Of a DNA stretch of 64,000 nt, positions 19,301-25,388 are shown piece after piece. Numbering within the stretch: position 1 is the stretch's first letter; every line of letters starts with the position of its first letter. Source of the stretch: PALSA-693 sp963781155 (GTDB lineage: Bacteria; Actinomycetota; Acidimicrobiia; Acidimicrobiales; Palsa-688). The stretch is from assembly GCA_963781155.1 (NCBI GenBank), contig CAWAEC010000014.1:558001-622000 (forward strand), written 5' to 3'. Under the pieces are notes generated by a model, which made no database searches, had not been told where the DNA came from, and saw only the letters and a program-made list of their open reading frames with translations. Both the position numbers and the translations under genes were made by a program.

Positions 19301-19365
19301 TTGGCCGCCTCTTCAAGCGCAAGGTCCCGGCCGAGAATCCCAAGGCGGCGGAGCCGGTCGCGTGA
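16309..19365 (+). CDS. Metallophosphoesterase-membrane-MprF (DUF2156) fusion protein
   Basis: 1018-residue fusion. Residues about 75-380 form a calcineurin-like phosphoesterase with all metal motifs: VVVSDLHLGP (D81, H83), IIAGDG, LPGNHDG (158-161), VVHGN (H204) and VTGHTHEP (373-376). Two transmembrane segments (about 275-290 and 308-330) sit inside this domain between the HGN and GHTH motifs. A block of four to six transmembrane helices follows (about 485-660). The C-terminal third (about 670-990) is the DUF2156/MprF aminoacyltransferase domain (DYFALRDDKSWLF, NRIMLVSPDPIG, FSLKGRNMKSLRGAYNR, ETINWLAERGMVGLGLNFATM, FNKKYYPEWRPRY). MprF enzymes move lysine or alanine from tRNA to phosphatidylglycerol. 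Overlap with lysS implies Lys-tRNA supply. Function of the phosphoesterase half is unknown. Confidence 0.85.
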   Translation: MTDVSDGHEVRASVAQDAGASVTASPAPVIPDDDLVAAVDEIAPGPGPTAGEEDAARIAVYVPDLIELEVSRGGRVVVVSDLHLGPVGCEASSRAADELADLLGNFHEPGLLIIAGDGFEMLAAAPDIDRILDSHPQFTSAVKEFADQPDHRLVILPGNHDGQLAWDGASIEVLRSRLGMSDISLSCDLVLATGDGRQVVRVVHGNQLDPYNTFEDPRSPVDTPLGHHIVRQVLPPLETRAGPGSLLEGIQWFNGDPTDLLGSRLLYRKVVGRLWWLAVPFAAALLLRFLSFAPGTKPLLHHHTERWLVSFGVLIVGIAVITAVVGIATMLRVNRALADASISDRGDVSASNAAAREEAARLVATGHAGLVTGHTHEPEISQIGAGFYANTGCGTEVVRARKARFGLPAPFVPVRRLSMVELQAGPVLSVSLSLEEQPIGQPSALERLVAAPERARPASLEVVGQLPDGAIWPIDERALLPWVRRRRVRRVAAFTLLLAGLLNVLFALLWPIHWTRPVNHWLPFGIHPVGGVTAVIGGLALAGVAKGVRSGYRRAWLAALVILLVSTVNRLVHDVGLGGSAIACLFGLWLLLEHRHFRVSPPGTRRVLGWLTMVGLVAAAVAAGLDAIYQGGSRETRDVVVVAILGTALLVLITALPAREQRRSGPERARAFTRARGVIDRYGGDTLDYFALRDDKSWLFTGNSLIAYSVINRIMLVSPDPIGPINERLDAWSDAMDLADSNGWYISVLGATRPWLPVYRAAGLTAVYMGDEAIVDCQTFSLKGRNMKSLRGAYNRVSKAGYHSAVMDPLDADEALRQQLESLATETRQGDAERGFSMTLSRMFDERDKGLLLAVCFDPDGKPVAFNQYIPASHIYGYSLDVMRRTSNPDAPNGLTDFVIIETINWLAERGMVGLGLNFATMKAVVAGEAGSSRWTSIERSLLHRFSESMQIESLWNFNKKYYPEWRPRYSVADDRTHIPRAGLAIARAESVAELPLVGRLFKRKVPAENPKAAEPVA

Positions 19366-20960
19366 CCGTCCGGCACTGGCACCTGACACGCGGCAGTCAC
19401 GTCGAGGAAAACGGCAAGGGCACGCTGGCCGCCGTCGCGGTTGAGGTTCCGGCTGCGACCCCGATCGAACGGGCCGGCGAGCAGGTGGTCGCGACGGCTG
19501 GTGGATTCAGCGCCCGCCGCCTCGGCGTCATCGGATTGGCCCTGGTGCTGATCTCTGCGATGGACAGCATTCGGAACCTGCCCACGACCGCCACCTTCGG
19601 ATGGGCCGCGATCTTCTTTTACAGCGTCGCGGTGCTCACGTACCTGGTGCCGGTGGCCCTGTGCTCGGCCGAATTGGCCACCATGGTGGGCGGGGGCATC
19701 TACCGCTGGGTACGGGAGGCGTTCGGCTCACGGTGGGGTTTTCTGGCGGTCTGGTGTGACTGGTCTGAGAACATCGTGTGGTTCCCGACCGTGCTCGTCT
19801 TCCTCGCCACCACCTTGGCGTACGTGATCAACCCGGACCTATCGCAGAACAAAGCCTTTCTGGTGCCCATCATGCTGGTGGTGTTCTGGGCGGTGACCCT
19901 GTCGTCGCTGTTCGGCGCCTTGAAATCGGCCCGATGGACGGGCGTGGGAGTGGTTATCGGCACCGCGGTCCCGACACTGCTCATCATTGGATTGGGCTTG
20001 TGGTGGGTGGGCAGCGGCAAGAAATCGGAGATCCCCTACCACGGCCATGCCATCCTGCCGGCGTGGCACGGCCTTTCGAGCCTGGTCTACGCCGCCGGCA
20101 TCGTGGTCGCCTTCGCGGGAATGGAGATTGGCGGGTTCTACTCCCACGTGACCAGGAACGTGAAGCGGACCTACCCCGGCGCGGTCTTAGTCGCTGCGGT
20201 CACGGTTGCCGGACTCTCCATTCTGGGGAGCGTGGCCATTGCCATGGTCGTACCGCACCACCAGATCGAACTGGCTGGCGGGATCATGCAGGCAGTACAG
20301 GTATTTTTCTCCAAGCTCGGCATCGAGTCGCTGCTGAAGCCATTCGGTGTGCTCGTCATCATCGGCGTCCTGTGCGGGCTGGCGTCGTGGAGCATGGGAC
20401 CGGCGGAGGGCATGCGGCGGGTAGCTGCTGACGGCCATCTGAGCCCCTGGTGGGGTCGCACCAATCGGCGCGGCGCGCCTACGTCCGTGCTGGTCCTTCA
20501 GGCCACCCTCGGTTCGCTGCTCGCGCTCTTGATGGTATTCGTCAACAACATCAATACCTACTACTGGATACTCACTGCGCTGGTTGCCCAGACCTTCCTG
20601 ATCATGTACTTCCTCATGTACGTCTCGGTTGTGCGTCTGCGCATTATCAAGCCCGATGCTCCCCGCCCCTTCAAGATTCCGGGAGGAACTGTGGGCCTGG
20701 GCCTGGTTGTCGGCGCCGGGGTAGTGGGCGCCCTCTTCACCTTCACCCTCGGGTTCATCCCGGCTACTCATCTCTCGGTGGGCGGAACCGTGCTGTACGT
20801 GGGAGTGATGGTGTTCGGCATCATCCTGATCGTCGGCACTCCCTTTTTCCTGCACCGTGGGCCCTCTGTCCGCGTCGATATGCAAAAAGACCCGAACCTC
20901 GGCGTGGAGGATTTCACCGCGCCGGACGGGCTCAGACCGGCGACACCGCCATCCCTCTGA
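19362..20960 (+). CDS. APC-superfamily amino-acid permease
   Basis: 532-residue transporter with about twelve membrane helices. The first helix region contains LGVIGLALVLISAMDSIRNLP. The conserved helix 2 segment is ELATMVGGGIYRWVREAFG, and helix 6 carries VVAFAGMEIGGFYSHVTRNVKRTYP; this resembles the glutamate:GABA antiporter-like and YjeM-like branch of APC. The GTG start overlaps the stop of the MprF fusion gene, so it is the third gene of the lysS operon and likely imports or exchanges an amino acid; lysine is suggested by context only. Between its stop and the esterase gene lies a tRNA-Lys on the other strand. Confidence 0.85.
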   Translation: MTVRHWHLTRGSHVEENGKGTLAAVAVEVPAATPIERAGEQVVATAGGFSARRLGVIGLALVLISAMDSIRNLPTTATFGWAAIFFYSVAVLTYLVPVALCSAELATMVGGGIYRWVREAFGSRWGFLAVWCDWSENIVWFPTVLVFLATTLAYVINPDLSQNKAFLVPIMLVVFWAVTLSSLFGALKSARWTGVGVVIGTAVPTLLIIGLGLWWVGSGKKSEIPYHGHAILPAWHGLSSLVYAAGIVVAFAGMEIGGFYSHVTRNVKRTYPGAVLVAAVTVAGLSILGSVAIAMVVPHHQIELAGGIMQAVQVFFSKLGIESLLKPFGVLVIIGVLCGLASWSMGPAEGMRRVAADGHLSPWWGRTNRRGAPTSVLVLQATLGSLLALLMVFVNNINTYYWILTALVAQTFLIMYFLMYVSVVRLRIIKPDAPRPFKIPGGTVGLGLVVGAGVVGALFTFTLGFIPATHLSVGGTVLYVGVMVFGIILIVGTPFFLHRGPSVRVDMQKDPNLGVEDFTAPDGLRPATPPSL

Positions 20961-20992
20961 TGGTCCGGCTCGGCCCAACCGTCCCGTCGCAG

Positions 20993-21065
20993 TGCGCCCC
21001 GGGGGAGTCGAACCACCCAACCTCCAGATTAAGAGTCCGTTGCTCTACCGTTGAGCTAGGGGCGC
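20993..21065 (-). tRNA. tRNA-Lys (anticodon CUU)
   Basis: 73-base cloverleaf on the reverse strand. Acceptor GCGCCCC pairs with GGGGCGC, discriminator A, no encoded CCA. D arm is GCTC-AACGGTA-GAGC. The anticodon loop CTCTTAA gives CUU. The variable loop has 6 bases and the T arm has the TTCGACT loop. One T-stem pair (T against C in GGTGG/CCCCC) and the outermost anticodon-stem pair are mismatched, which may be natural or a base error. It lies directly downstream of the lysS operon, antisense to that transcription direction. Confidence 0.88.
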
Positions 21066-21141
21066 GCCCAAAGCATAGTCGGCGAGCGTCACAGGAAGGC
21101 GGGGCGGACTCCGGTATCGCACCCCGCGGTCTGTCGCCGCG

Positions 21142-22233
21142 TTGCGGTGTGGCGCTTTGACACGCTCAAGGAGAGGCGGTGGCCTCTTGGCGGCGGCGGC
21201 GGCGGCAGGCCTGTTGCTGTGTGCCTCAAGTTGCTCGTCCGGAGCCAAGGCGAGGTCGTCGCCTCTTTCCCCGGCTGGTGCCTCGTCTTCATCCAGTGAG
21301 GGCGACGGTTCGGGATTCACGCCGCCGCGTTTTGTCGATCAGCGTGACCTGCCCGAGGTGGAGGGAGGGGCTCGCGACGCCGGCGGGCGCGTATCAGCGG
21401 GCACGACCGTCAGCGTCGACATACCGTCGACGGTGTCGCATTTCGACGCCCGAACGGCACGTGTGTACCTTCCGCCGGCCTGGTTCGCTTCCACTTCGCG
21501 CAAGCTACCGATCCTGATGCTGCTGCCCGGAGTCCCCGGCGGTCCGACCGACTGGACCGACGATGGCAAAGCCGATCTGATCGCCAACGACTTCGCCAGT
21601 CACCACAATGGCCTCGCTCCCATTATCGTCATGCCGGACGTGACCGGCCAAGAGAGCGGGGACAGCGAATGCGTCAATAGCAGCAAATATGGCAACGCGG
21701 AGACGTACTTGACAGTGGACGTACCCACCTTCGTGCGGGCCACCTTCCGCGCTGCGGCGGGCCGGGGCGCGCTGGCAGTTGCCGGCTTGTCGGCCGGCGG
21801 CACGTGCTCCACGGTCCTGGCCCTGCGCAATCCCCGGCTTTTCGAGACGTTTGCATCGTTCTCGGGTTTCGCTACTCCCACGTATCTCGACGACACGGTT
21901 GCGCAGTCGGTCCCCGTGCTCTATGACGGGTCCGAGGCGGCCTACCTGGCCCACGACCCGATGACTCTGCTTGCTCACAATCAGTATCCGGACACGGCGG
22001 CGTGGTTCGAAGCGGGAACAAGCGACCAGCCGCCGTGGGCTGACGCCCAGAGATTGGCAGCCGCGTCCCGCCACGCCGGCATGCAACAAGTGTGCCTGCT
22101 GGGCATTCCGGGGGGTCACACGTGGACCGTGTGGCAGCAGTCGTTTACCGCGGCGCTACCGTGGCTGGCGGCCCGTGTGGGTCTTGTGCCGAGCGGGTCC
22201 AGCGGGTCGGTCGAGCAGGGGTGCCCGTCGTGA
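21142..22233 (+). CDS. Lipoprotein alpha/beta-hydrolase, paralogue of the 13.1 kb esterase
   Basis: About 363 residues. The N-terminus has RSRR, then GLLAAAAAAGLLLCASSC, a lipoprotein signal with lipobox cysteine, so the enzyme is predicted to be anchored outside the membrane. A Ser/Pro linker leads to an esterase domain with nucleophile elbow AVAGLSAGGTCST, GIPGGHTWTVWQQSF histidine, and PPAWFA, MPDVTGQ, ECVNSSKYGNAETYL and WFEAG blocks shared with the 13132-14445 protein. The start is uncertain: TTG at 21142 or 21157 keeps the signal peptide, while the best ribosome site (AAGGAG) serves a GTG at 21179 in a different frame, which could reflect another indel. Possible aminoacyl-lipid or mycolate-like ester substrate (inference). 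Confidence 0.8.
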   Translation: MRCGALTRSRRGGGLLAAAAAAGLLLCASSCSSGAKARSSPLSPAGASSSSSEGDGSGFTPPRFVDQRDLPEVEGGARDAGGRVSAGTTVSVDIPSTVSHFDARTARVYLPPAWFASTSRKLPILMLLPGVPGGPTDWTDDGKADLIANDFASHHNGLAPIIVMPDVTGQESGDSECVNSSKYGNAETYLTVDVPTFVRATFRAAAGRGALAVAGLSAGGTCSTVLALRNPRLFETFASFSGFATPTYLDDTVAQSVPVLYDGSEAAYLAHDPMTLLAHNQYPDTAAWFEAGTSDQPPWADAQRLAAASRHAGMQQVCLLGIPGGHTWTVWQQSFTAALPWLAARVGLVPSGSSGSVEQGCPS

Positions 22234-22342
22234 TCCCCTGCGCAAACGCCCTTCGGCGGAGTGCGCACGGTCGGAAAGGCCCCGATAATGGGAACACTCG
22301 AAGCCGGACTGGACCAATCGCCTTGATCGGAGGCCGAGTTCC

Positions 22343-23692
22343 ATGACCCTGTCAACGGTCTCGACGCTGGTGCTCATTGGCGTCGTGGCAGTGATCTCGC
22401 CGCTCCTTGCCGAAATTGGCGGAACTCTGGCCGTACCGGACGTGGTGATCGAGATCGTGCTGGGGATCGTCATCGGGCCCGCCGTGCTCAGCATCGCTCA
22501 CCCCGACAGTGTCGTCACCGCTCTCTCCGATATGGGGCTTTCGTACCTCATGTTCCTCGCCGGGCTGGAGCTGGATCTCAACCGCATACGGGGCCGATCG
22601 CTGCAACTGGCCGGGATCGGATGGGGAATATCGCTGGCGCTGGCCTTAGTGGCCGCCGCCGTGCTGGTACTGACCGGCACCGTGCTGGACGCTCTGGTGG
22701 TCGGCCTGGCCCTTACCACCACCGCCCTCGGAACGCTGCTGCCGATCCTGCGCGACTCACACCTCCTCGAAGGCCGCTTCGGGAGCCGGATTATGGCCAT
22801 CGGGAGCGTCGGGGAGTTCGGCCCGATCCTCGCCGTCGCTGTGCTCCTCGACCACCGCGACCCAGTTCAGACCGCCCTCCTGCTCTGGCTCTTCGTGTCG
22901 GTAGCCGTGGCGGCCGCCGTGGTGGCGGCTCGGTCGTACCCGCCAAAGGTCGTCGGGTTGCTCCATCGGCATCTCCAGTCCAGCGCGCAACTACCGATCC
23001 GGATCTCGGTGCTCCTGATCATCGGGCTGGTGTATCTGGCCTACCGGCTGGGACTCGACGTGTTGCTCGGGGCGTTCGCAGCCGGAATCGTGATCCGGCT
23101 GGTGGTGCGCGGCGACGACAACCAGGTCATCAGAGGAAAACTGGAGGCCATCGGCTTCGGCTTCCTCGTGCCGATCTTTTTCATCGTCAGCGGGATGGAG
23201 TTTCAACTGCACGCGCTCATCAGCCAACCGAGCGCCTTGCTGCGGGTCCCTCTCTTCCTGGTCCTGTTTCTGATCGTGCGGGGCACCCCCGCCCTTCTCC
23301 TGTATCGCCGCGACCTGCCGAAGCGCGAGCTTGTCCCGCTGGCCCTGTTTTCCGCGACGGGCCTTCCGCTGATCGTCGTCATCACCACCATCGGGGTCTC
23401 CGAAGGCCGCATGCTGCCCGTCAATGCAGCGGCGCTTGTTGCCGCGGGCATGCTGTCCGTGTTGTTGTACCCGATGGTGGCCAAGGTGCGGCTGCGACGA
23501 GCAGCGCGGGCCCCGGTCGTGCCAGTCAATGATCACCGGATAGCGGGAGACCCGGTTCGGCCGCCGTTGGGCATACACCCGCAGCTCTCGCAGATGTCGG
23601 CGTCGGATGGTGAAGCCGGGTACGGCGAAAATGCGGCATCCAGCGAGTCCCCGATATCAAAGGGTCTGATCGATCCTCAACAGTCGAGTTGA
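22343..23692 (+). CDS. Kef/CPA2-type cation:proton antiporter
   Basis: Membrane antiporter of the monovalent cation:proton antiporter-2 family, 449 residues, about twelve helices. Recognisable blocks are IVLGIVIGPAVLSIAHP, LSYLMFLAGLELDLNRIRG (the helix 3 FLAGLELD signature of CPA2), a GSVGEFGPILAVAVLL helix in place of the usual S-x-TD-x segment, and GAFAAGIVIRLVV. There is no C-terminal TrkA-N/RCK domain; the last 60 residues are polar. It starts about 110 bases after the lipoprotein esterase. Likely exchanges Na+ or K+ for protons. Confidence 0.85.
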   Translation: MTLSTVSTLVLIGVVAVISPLLAEIGGTLAVPDVVIEIVLGIVIGPAVLSIAHPDSVVTALSDMGLSYLMFLAGLELDLNRIRGRSLQLAGIGWGISLALALVAAAVLVLTGTVLDALVVGLALTTTALGTLLPILRDSHLLEGRFGSRIMAIGSVGEFGPILAVAVLLDHRDPVQTALLLWLFVSVAVAAAVVAARSYPPKVVGLLHRHLQSSAQLPIRISVLLIIGLVYLAYRLGLDVLLGAFAAGIVIRLVVRGDDNQVIRGKLEAIGFGFLVPIFFIVSGMEFQLHALISQPSALLRVPLFLVLFLIVRGTPALLLYRRDLPKRELVPLALFSATGLPLIVVITTIGVSEGRMLPVNAAALVAAGMLSVLLYPMVAKVRLRRAARAPVVPVNDHRIAGDPVRPPLGIHPQLSQMSASDGEAGYGENAASSESPISKGLIDPQQSS

Positions 23693-23751
23693 GCCTTCGG
23701 CGGACAACGGTGTCTGCGGATCCGCGTTGGTTCCACGCGCGAACCGGCCTC

Positions 23752-24093
23752 ATGCGCGAACTTGACGTCAAGGCAGTCGGCTACGTCCGCGTACGCGGTC
23801 TCGGCGCCGATGCGCTCGTCGACGATCGGATGCTCAAACTCCAGACGCAACTGGTCGTCCGCGAGTGTGAACGGGCGGGCCTGCTGCTTGACGAGCTCTT
23901 TGTGGACCGCGACCACCGGCCCCAGGCCGCAGGTCATCCCGCCCTCGCCGCCGCGCTGGATGTCCTGCGCCGGGGCGGCCATGCAGCCCTGGTCGTGGCA
24001 ATCTTCGATCGATTCGCCCGCCTGGATGCCGAATACGGAGCGCTTCGGGCCAGGGCGGCGACGGAGGGATGGACCCTCATCCTGGCCAGCTGA
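23752..24093 (+). CDS. Degenerate serine-recombinase (resolvase N-terminal) domain protein
   Basis: 113-residue protein with the resolvase fold pattern: KAVGYVRVRG at the N-terminus, QTQLVVRECERAGLLLDELFVDRDHRP, then HPALAAALDVLRRGGHAALVVAIFDRFARLDAEYG. In active resolvases the first strand ends YxRVS with the catalytic serine; here that position is arginine, and there is no DNA-binding or zinc-ribbon C-terminal domain. It is therefore unlikely to recombine DNA and may be a domesticated or decaying fragment. ATG 23752 gives the compact domain; an in-frame TTG at 23689 overlapping the upstream stop is an alternative. Confidence 0.6.
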   Translation: MRELDVKAVGYVRVRGLGADALVDDRMLKLQTQLVVRECERAGLLLDELFVDRDHRPQAAGHPALAAALDVLRRGGHAALVVAIFDRFARLDAEYGALRARAATEGWTLILAS

Positions 24094-24210
24094 GGGCCGG
24101 GCCGTCACGGGATTCGGCGCAGTCGTGACGGGGCGGCGCTCCCGATCGTGCAAGTATCGGACCAGCAACCGGTGCCGCTACAAGGCGGCCGAGAGGGAAA
24201 GGTACCGTCG

Positions 24211-24609
24211 TTGGCCTCGATCCCCGATTCTCACCGTGACCTCCTGGACGCCAGGACCGCAGTGCTGGCCACGATCGGCCCCGATGGCCGGCCGCAACTT
24301 TCCGCGGTCTGGTTTCTGGCCGAGGGCGACACGGTGCGTGTGTCGCTCAACACGACCCGGCAAAAAGTCAAAAATCTGCGCACCAACGCGGCTGTGACGC
24401 TCTTCATCCTGGATCCCAACAACCCCCAGCGGTACCTCGAAATCCGTGGCGACGCGGAGCTCACCGACGACTCGGACTACGCGTTCGCTTCGAAGGTGGC
24501 CGCCAAGTACGGAGTGGACCTGCGCACCTTCGATCCGCCGGGAACCAGCCGGGTGGCAGTCACGCTCCATCCCGTCCGGGTGAACGCGATCGACCTGAGC
24601 GCCGGCTGA
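24211..24609 (+). CDS. PPOX-class F420-dependent split-barrel oxidoreductase
   Basis: 132-residue protein of the pyridoxamine-oxidase-like FMN/F420 split-barrel fold. Features are DLLDARTAVLATIGPDGRPQLSAVWF (strand pair that binds the cofactor phosphate), VRVSLNTTRQKVKNLRTN (the K-x-x-N-L segment typical of F420-binding PPOX proteins) and RYLEIRGDAELTDD. TTG 24211 gives the usual family length and follows GAGGGAAAGG; a GTG at 24148 would add 21 residues. Probable small-molecule reductase using F420 or FMN. It is a single gene facing a HAD gene on the other strand. Confidence 0.82.
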   Translation: MASIPDSHRDLLDARTAVLATIGPDGRPQLSAVWFLAEGDTVRVSLNTTRQKVKNLRTNAAVTLFILDPNNPQRYLEIRGDAELTDDSDYAFASKVAAKYGVDLRTFDPPGTSRVAVTLHPVRVNAIDLSAG

Positions 24610-24611
24610 TC

Positions 24612-24629
24612 GGCGCCGCTATCGGCGCC
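24612..24629. terminator. Hairpin between convergent PPOX and HAD genes
   Basis: GGCGCCG (24612-24618), loop CTAT, CGGCGCC (24623-24629): a perfect seven-pair GC stem that fills the 19-base gap between convergent stop codons. It could terminate transcription from both sides. No T-run. Confidence 0.5.
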
Positions 24630-25342
24630 TAGCCTGTTTCGACCGCCGTCGTGAACGCCAGCATCGACGGGAACTCCCAGTCCGGCGTGACCGGAGCGGC
24701 CGGCGCCGGGGTGGCGCCCCAGCCGGGCCGGTCATGTCGCCTATTGATCCACACGGTTGGCAATCCAGCTGCCTTGGCGGGTATGTGATCGTGAAACAGG
24801 CTTTGCGCCACGTGCAGGAGCCGGCCGTCGGGGACGCCGAGCCGCCGGCTCTCCGAAATAAGCGCGGCAAAGTTCCGCGCCGAGGGCTTGTACGAGCCGA
24901 TGTCCTCCGCCGTCAGGACACTGGTGAAGGCGACGCCCAGGCGGCGGTTCGACGCGGCAAAAGAGGCCCGATCGATGTTCGAGAGGATGATGAGCTTGTA
25001 CCGCCAGCCGAGGCTGGTCAACGCCTCCCTGGAGTCGTCGAAGGGGGGCCAGTCCGGTACTGAGCGTGCCAGCGCGGCCGCGTCCTTGTCGTTGACCTTG
25101 CCCCCCATGTCCTGGCCGACGGCGCGAAAGACCCGGGCCAGGATGGCGGGGTACAGGTCGGTGGGATGATCGGCCTCAGCTGCGCCCTCATGCACGGAGA
25201 AGGCGGCCAGCAGCTGCTCATCATCGAGGTCAAGGCCCTGGCGCTGGGCCCAGGGGCCGAGCACGCCCGCGATGCCCTGCTCCCAGTCGATCAGGGTGCC
25301 ATAGCAGTCGAAGCTCAACGCGTCGAAATCAGTGAGTCGCAC
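24629..25342 (-). CDS. Haloacid dehalogenase type II-like HAD hydrolase
   Basis: 237-residue cytosolic HAD-superfamily enzyme. Motif I is ALSFDCYGTLIDWE (nucleophilic Asp), motif II is IILSNIDRASF (Ser/Asn), motif III Lys is in DIGSYKPSARNF, and the acidic/late motif is HVAQSLFHDHIPAKAAGLPTVWINR. The FDCYGTLIDWE and SNIDR sequences are typical of L-2-haloacid dehalogenases and related type II HADs. Substrate cannot be assigned. It ends against the PPOX gene and starts about 45 bases from the end of the GH15 gene on the same strand. Confidence 0.85.
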   Translation of the reverse strand: MRLTDFDALSFDCYGTLIDWEQGIAGVLGPWAQRQGLDLDDEQLLAAFSVHEGAAEADHPTDLYPAILARVFRAVGQDMGGKVNDKDAAALARSVPDWPPFDDSREALTSLGWRYKLIILSNIDRASFAASNRRLGVAFTSVLTAEDIGSYKPSARNFAALISESRRLGVPDGRLLHVAQSLFHDHIPAKAAGLPTVWINRRHDRPGWGATPAPAAPVTPDWEFPSMLAFTTAVETG

Positions 25343-25388
25343 GGGGACTCAGATGTCGCGTCGCCGGCCGCGTACTGCCTCCATCACG

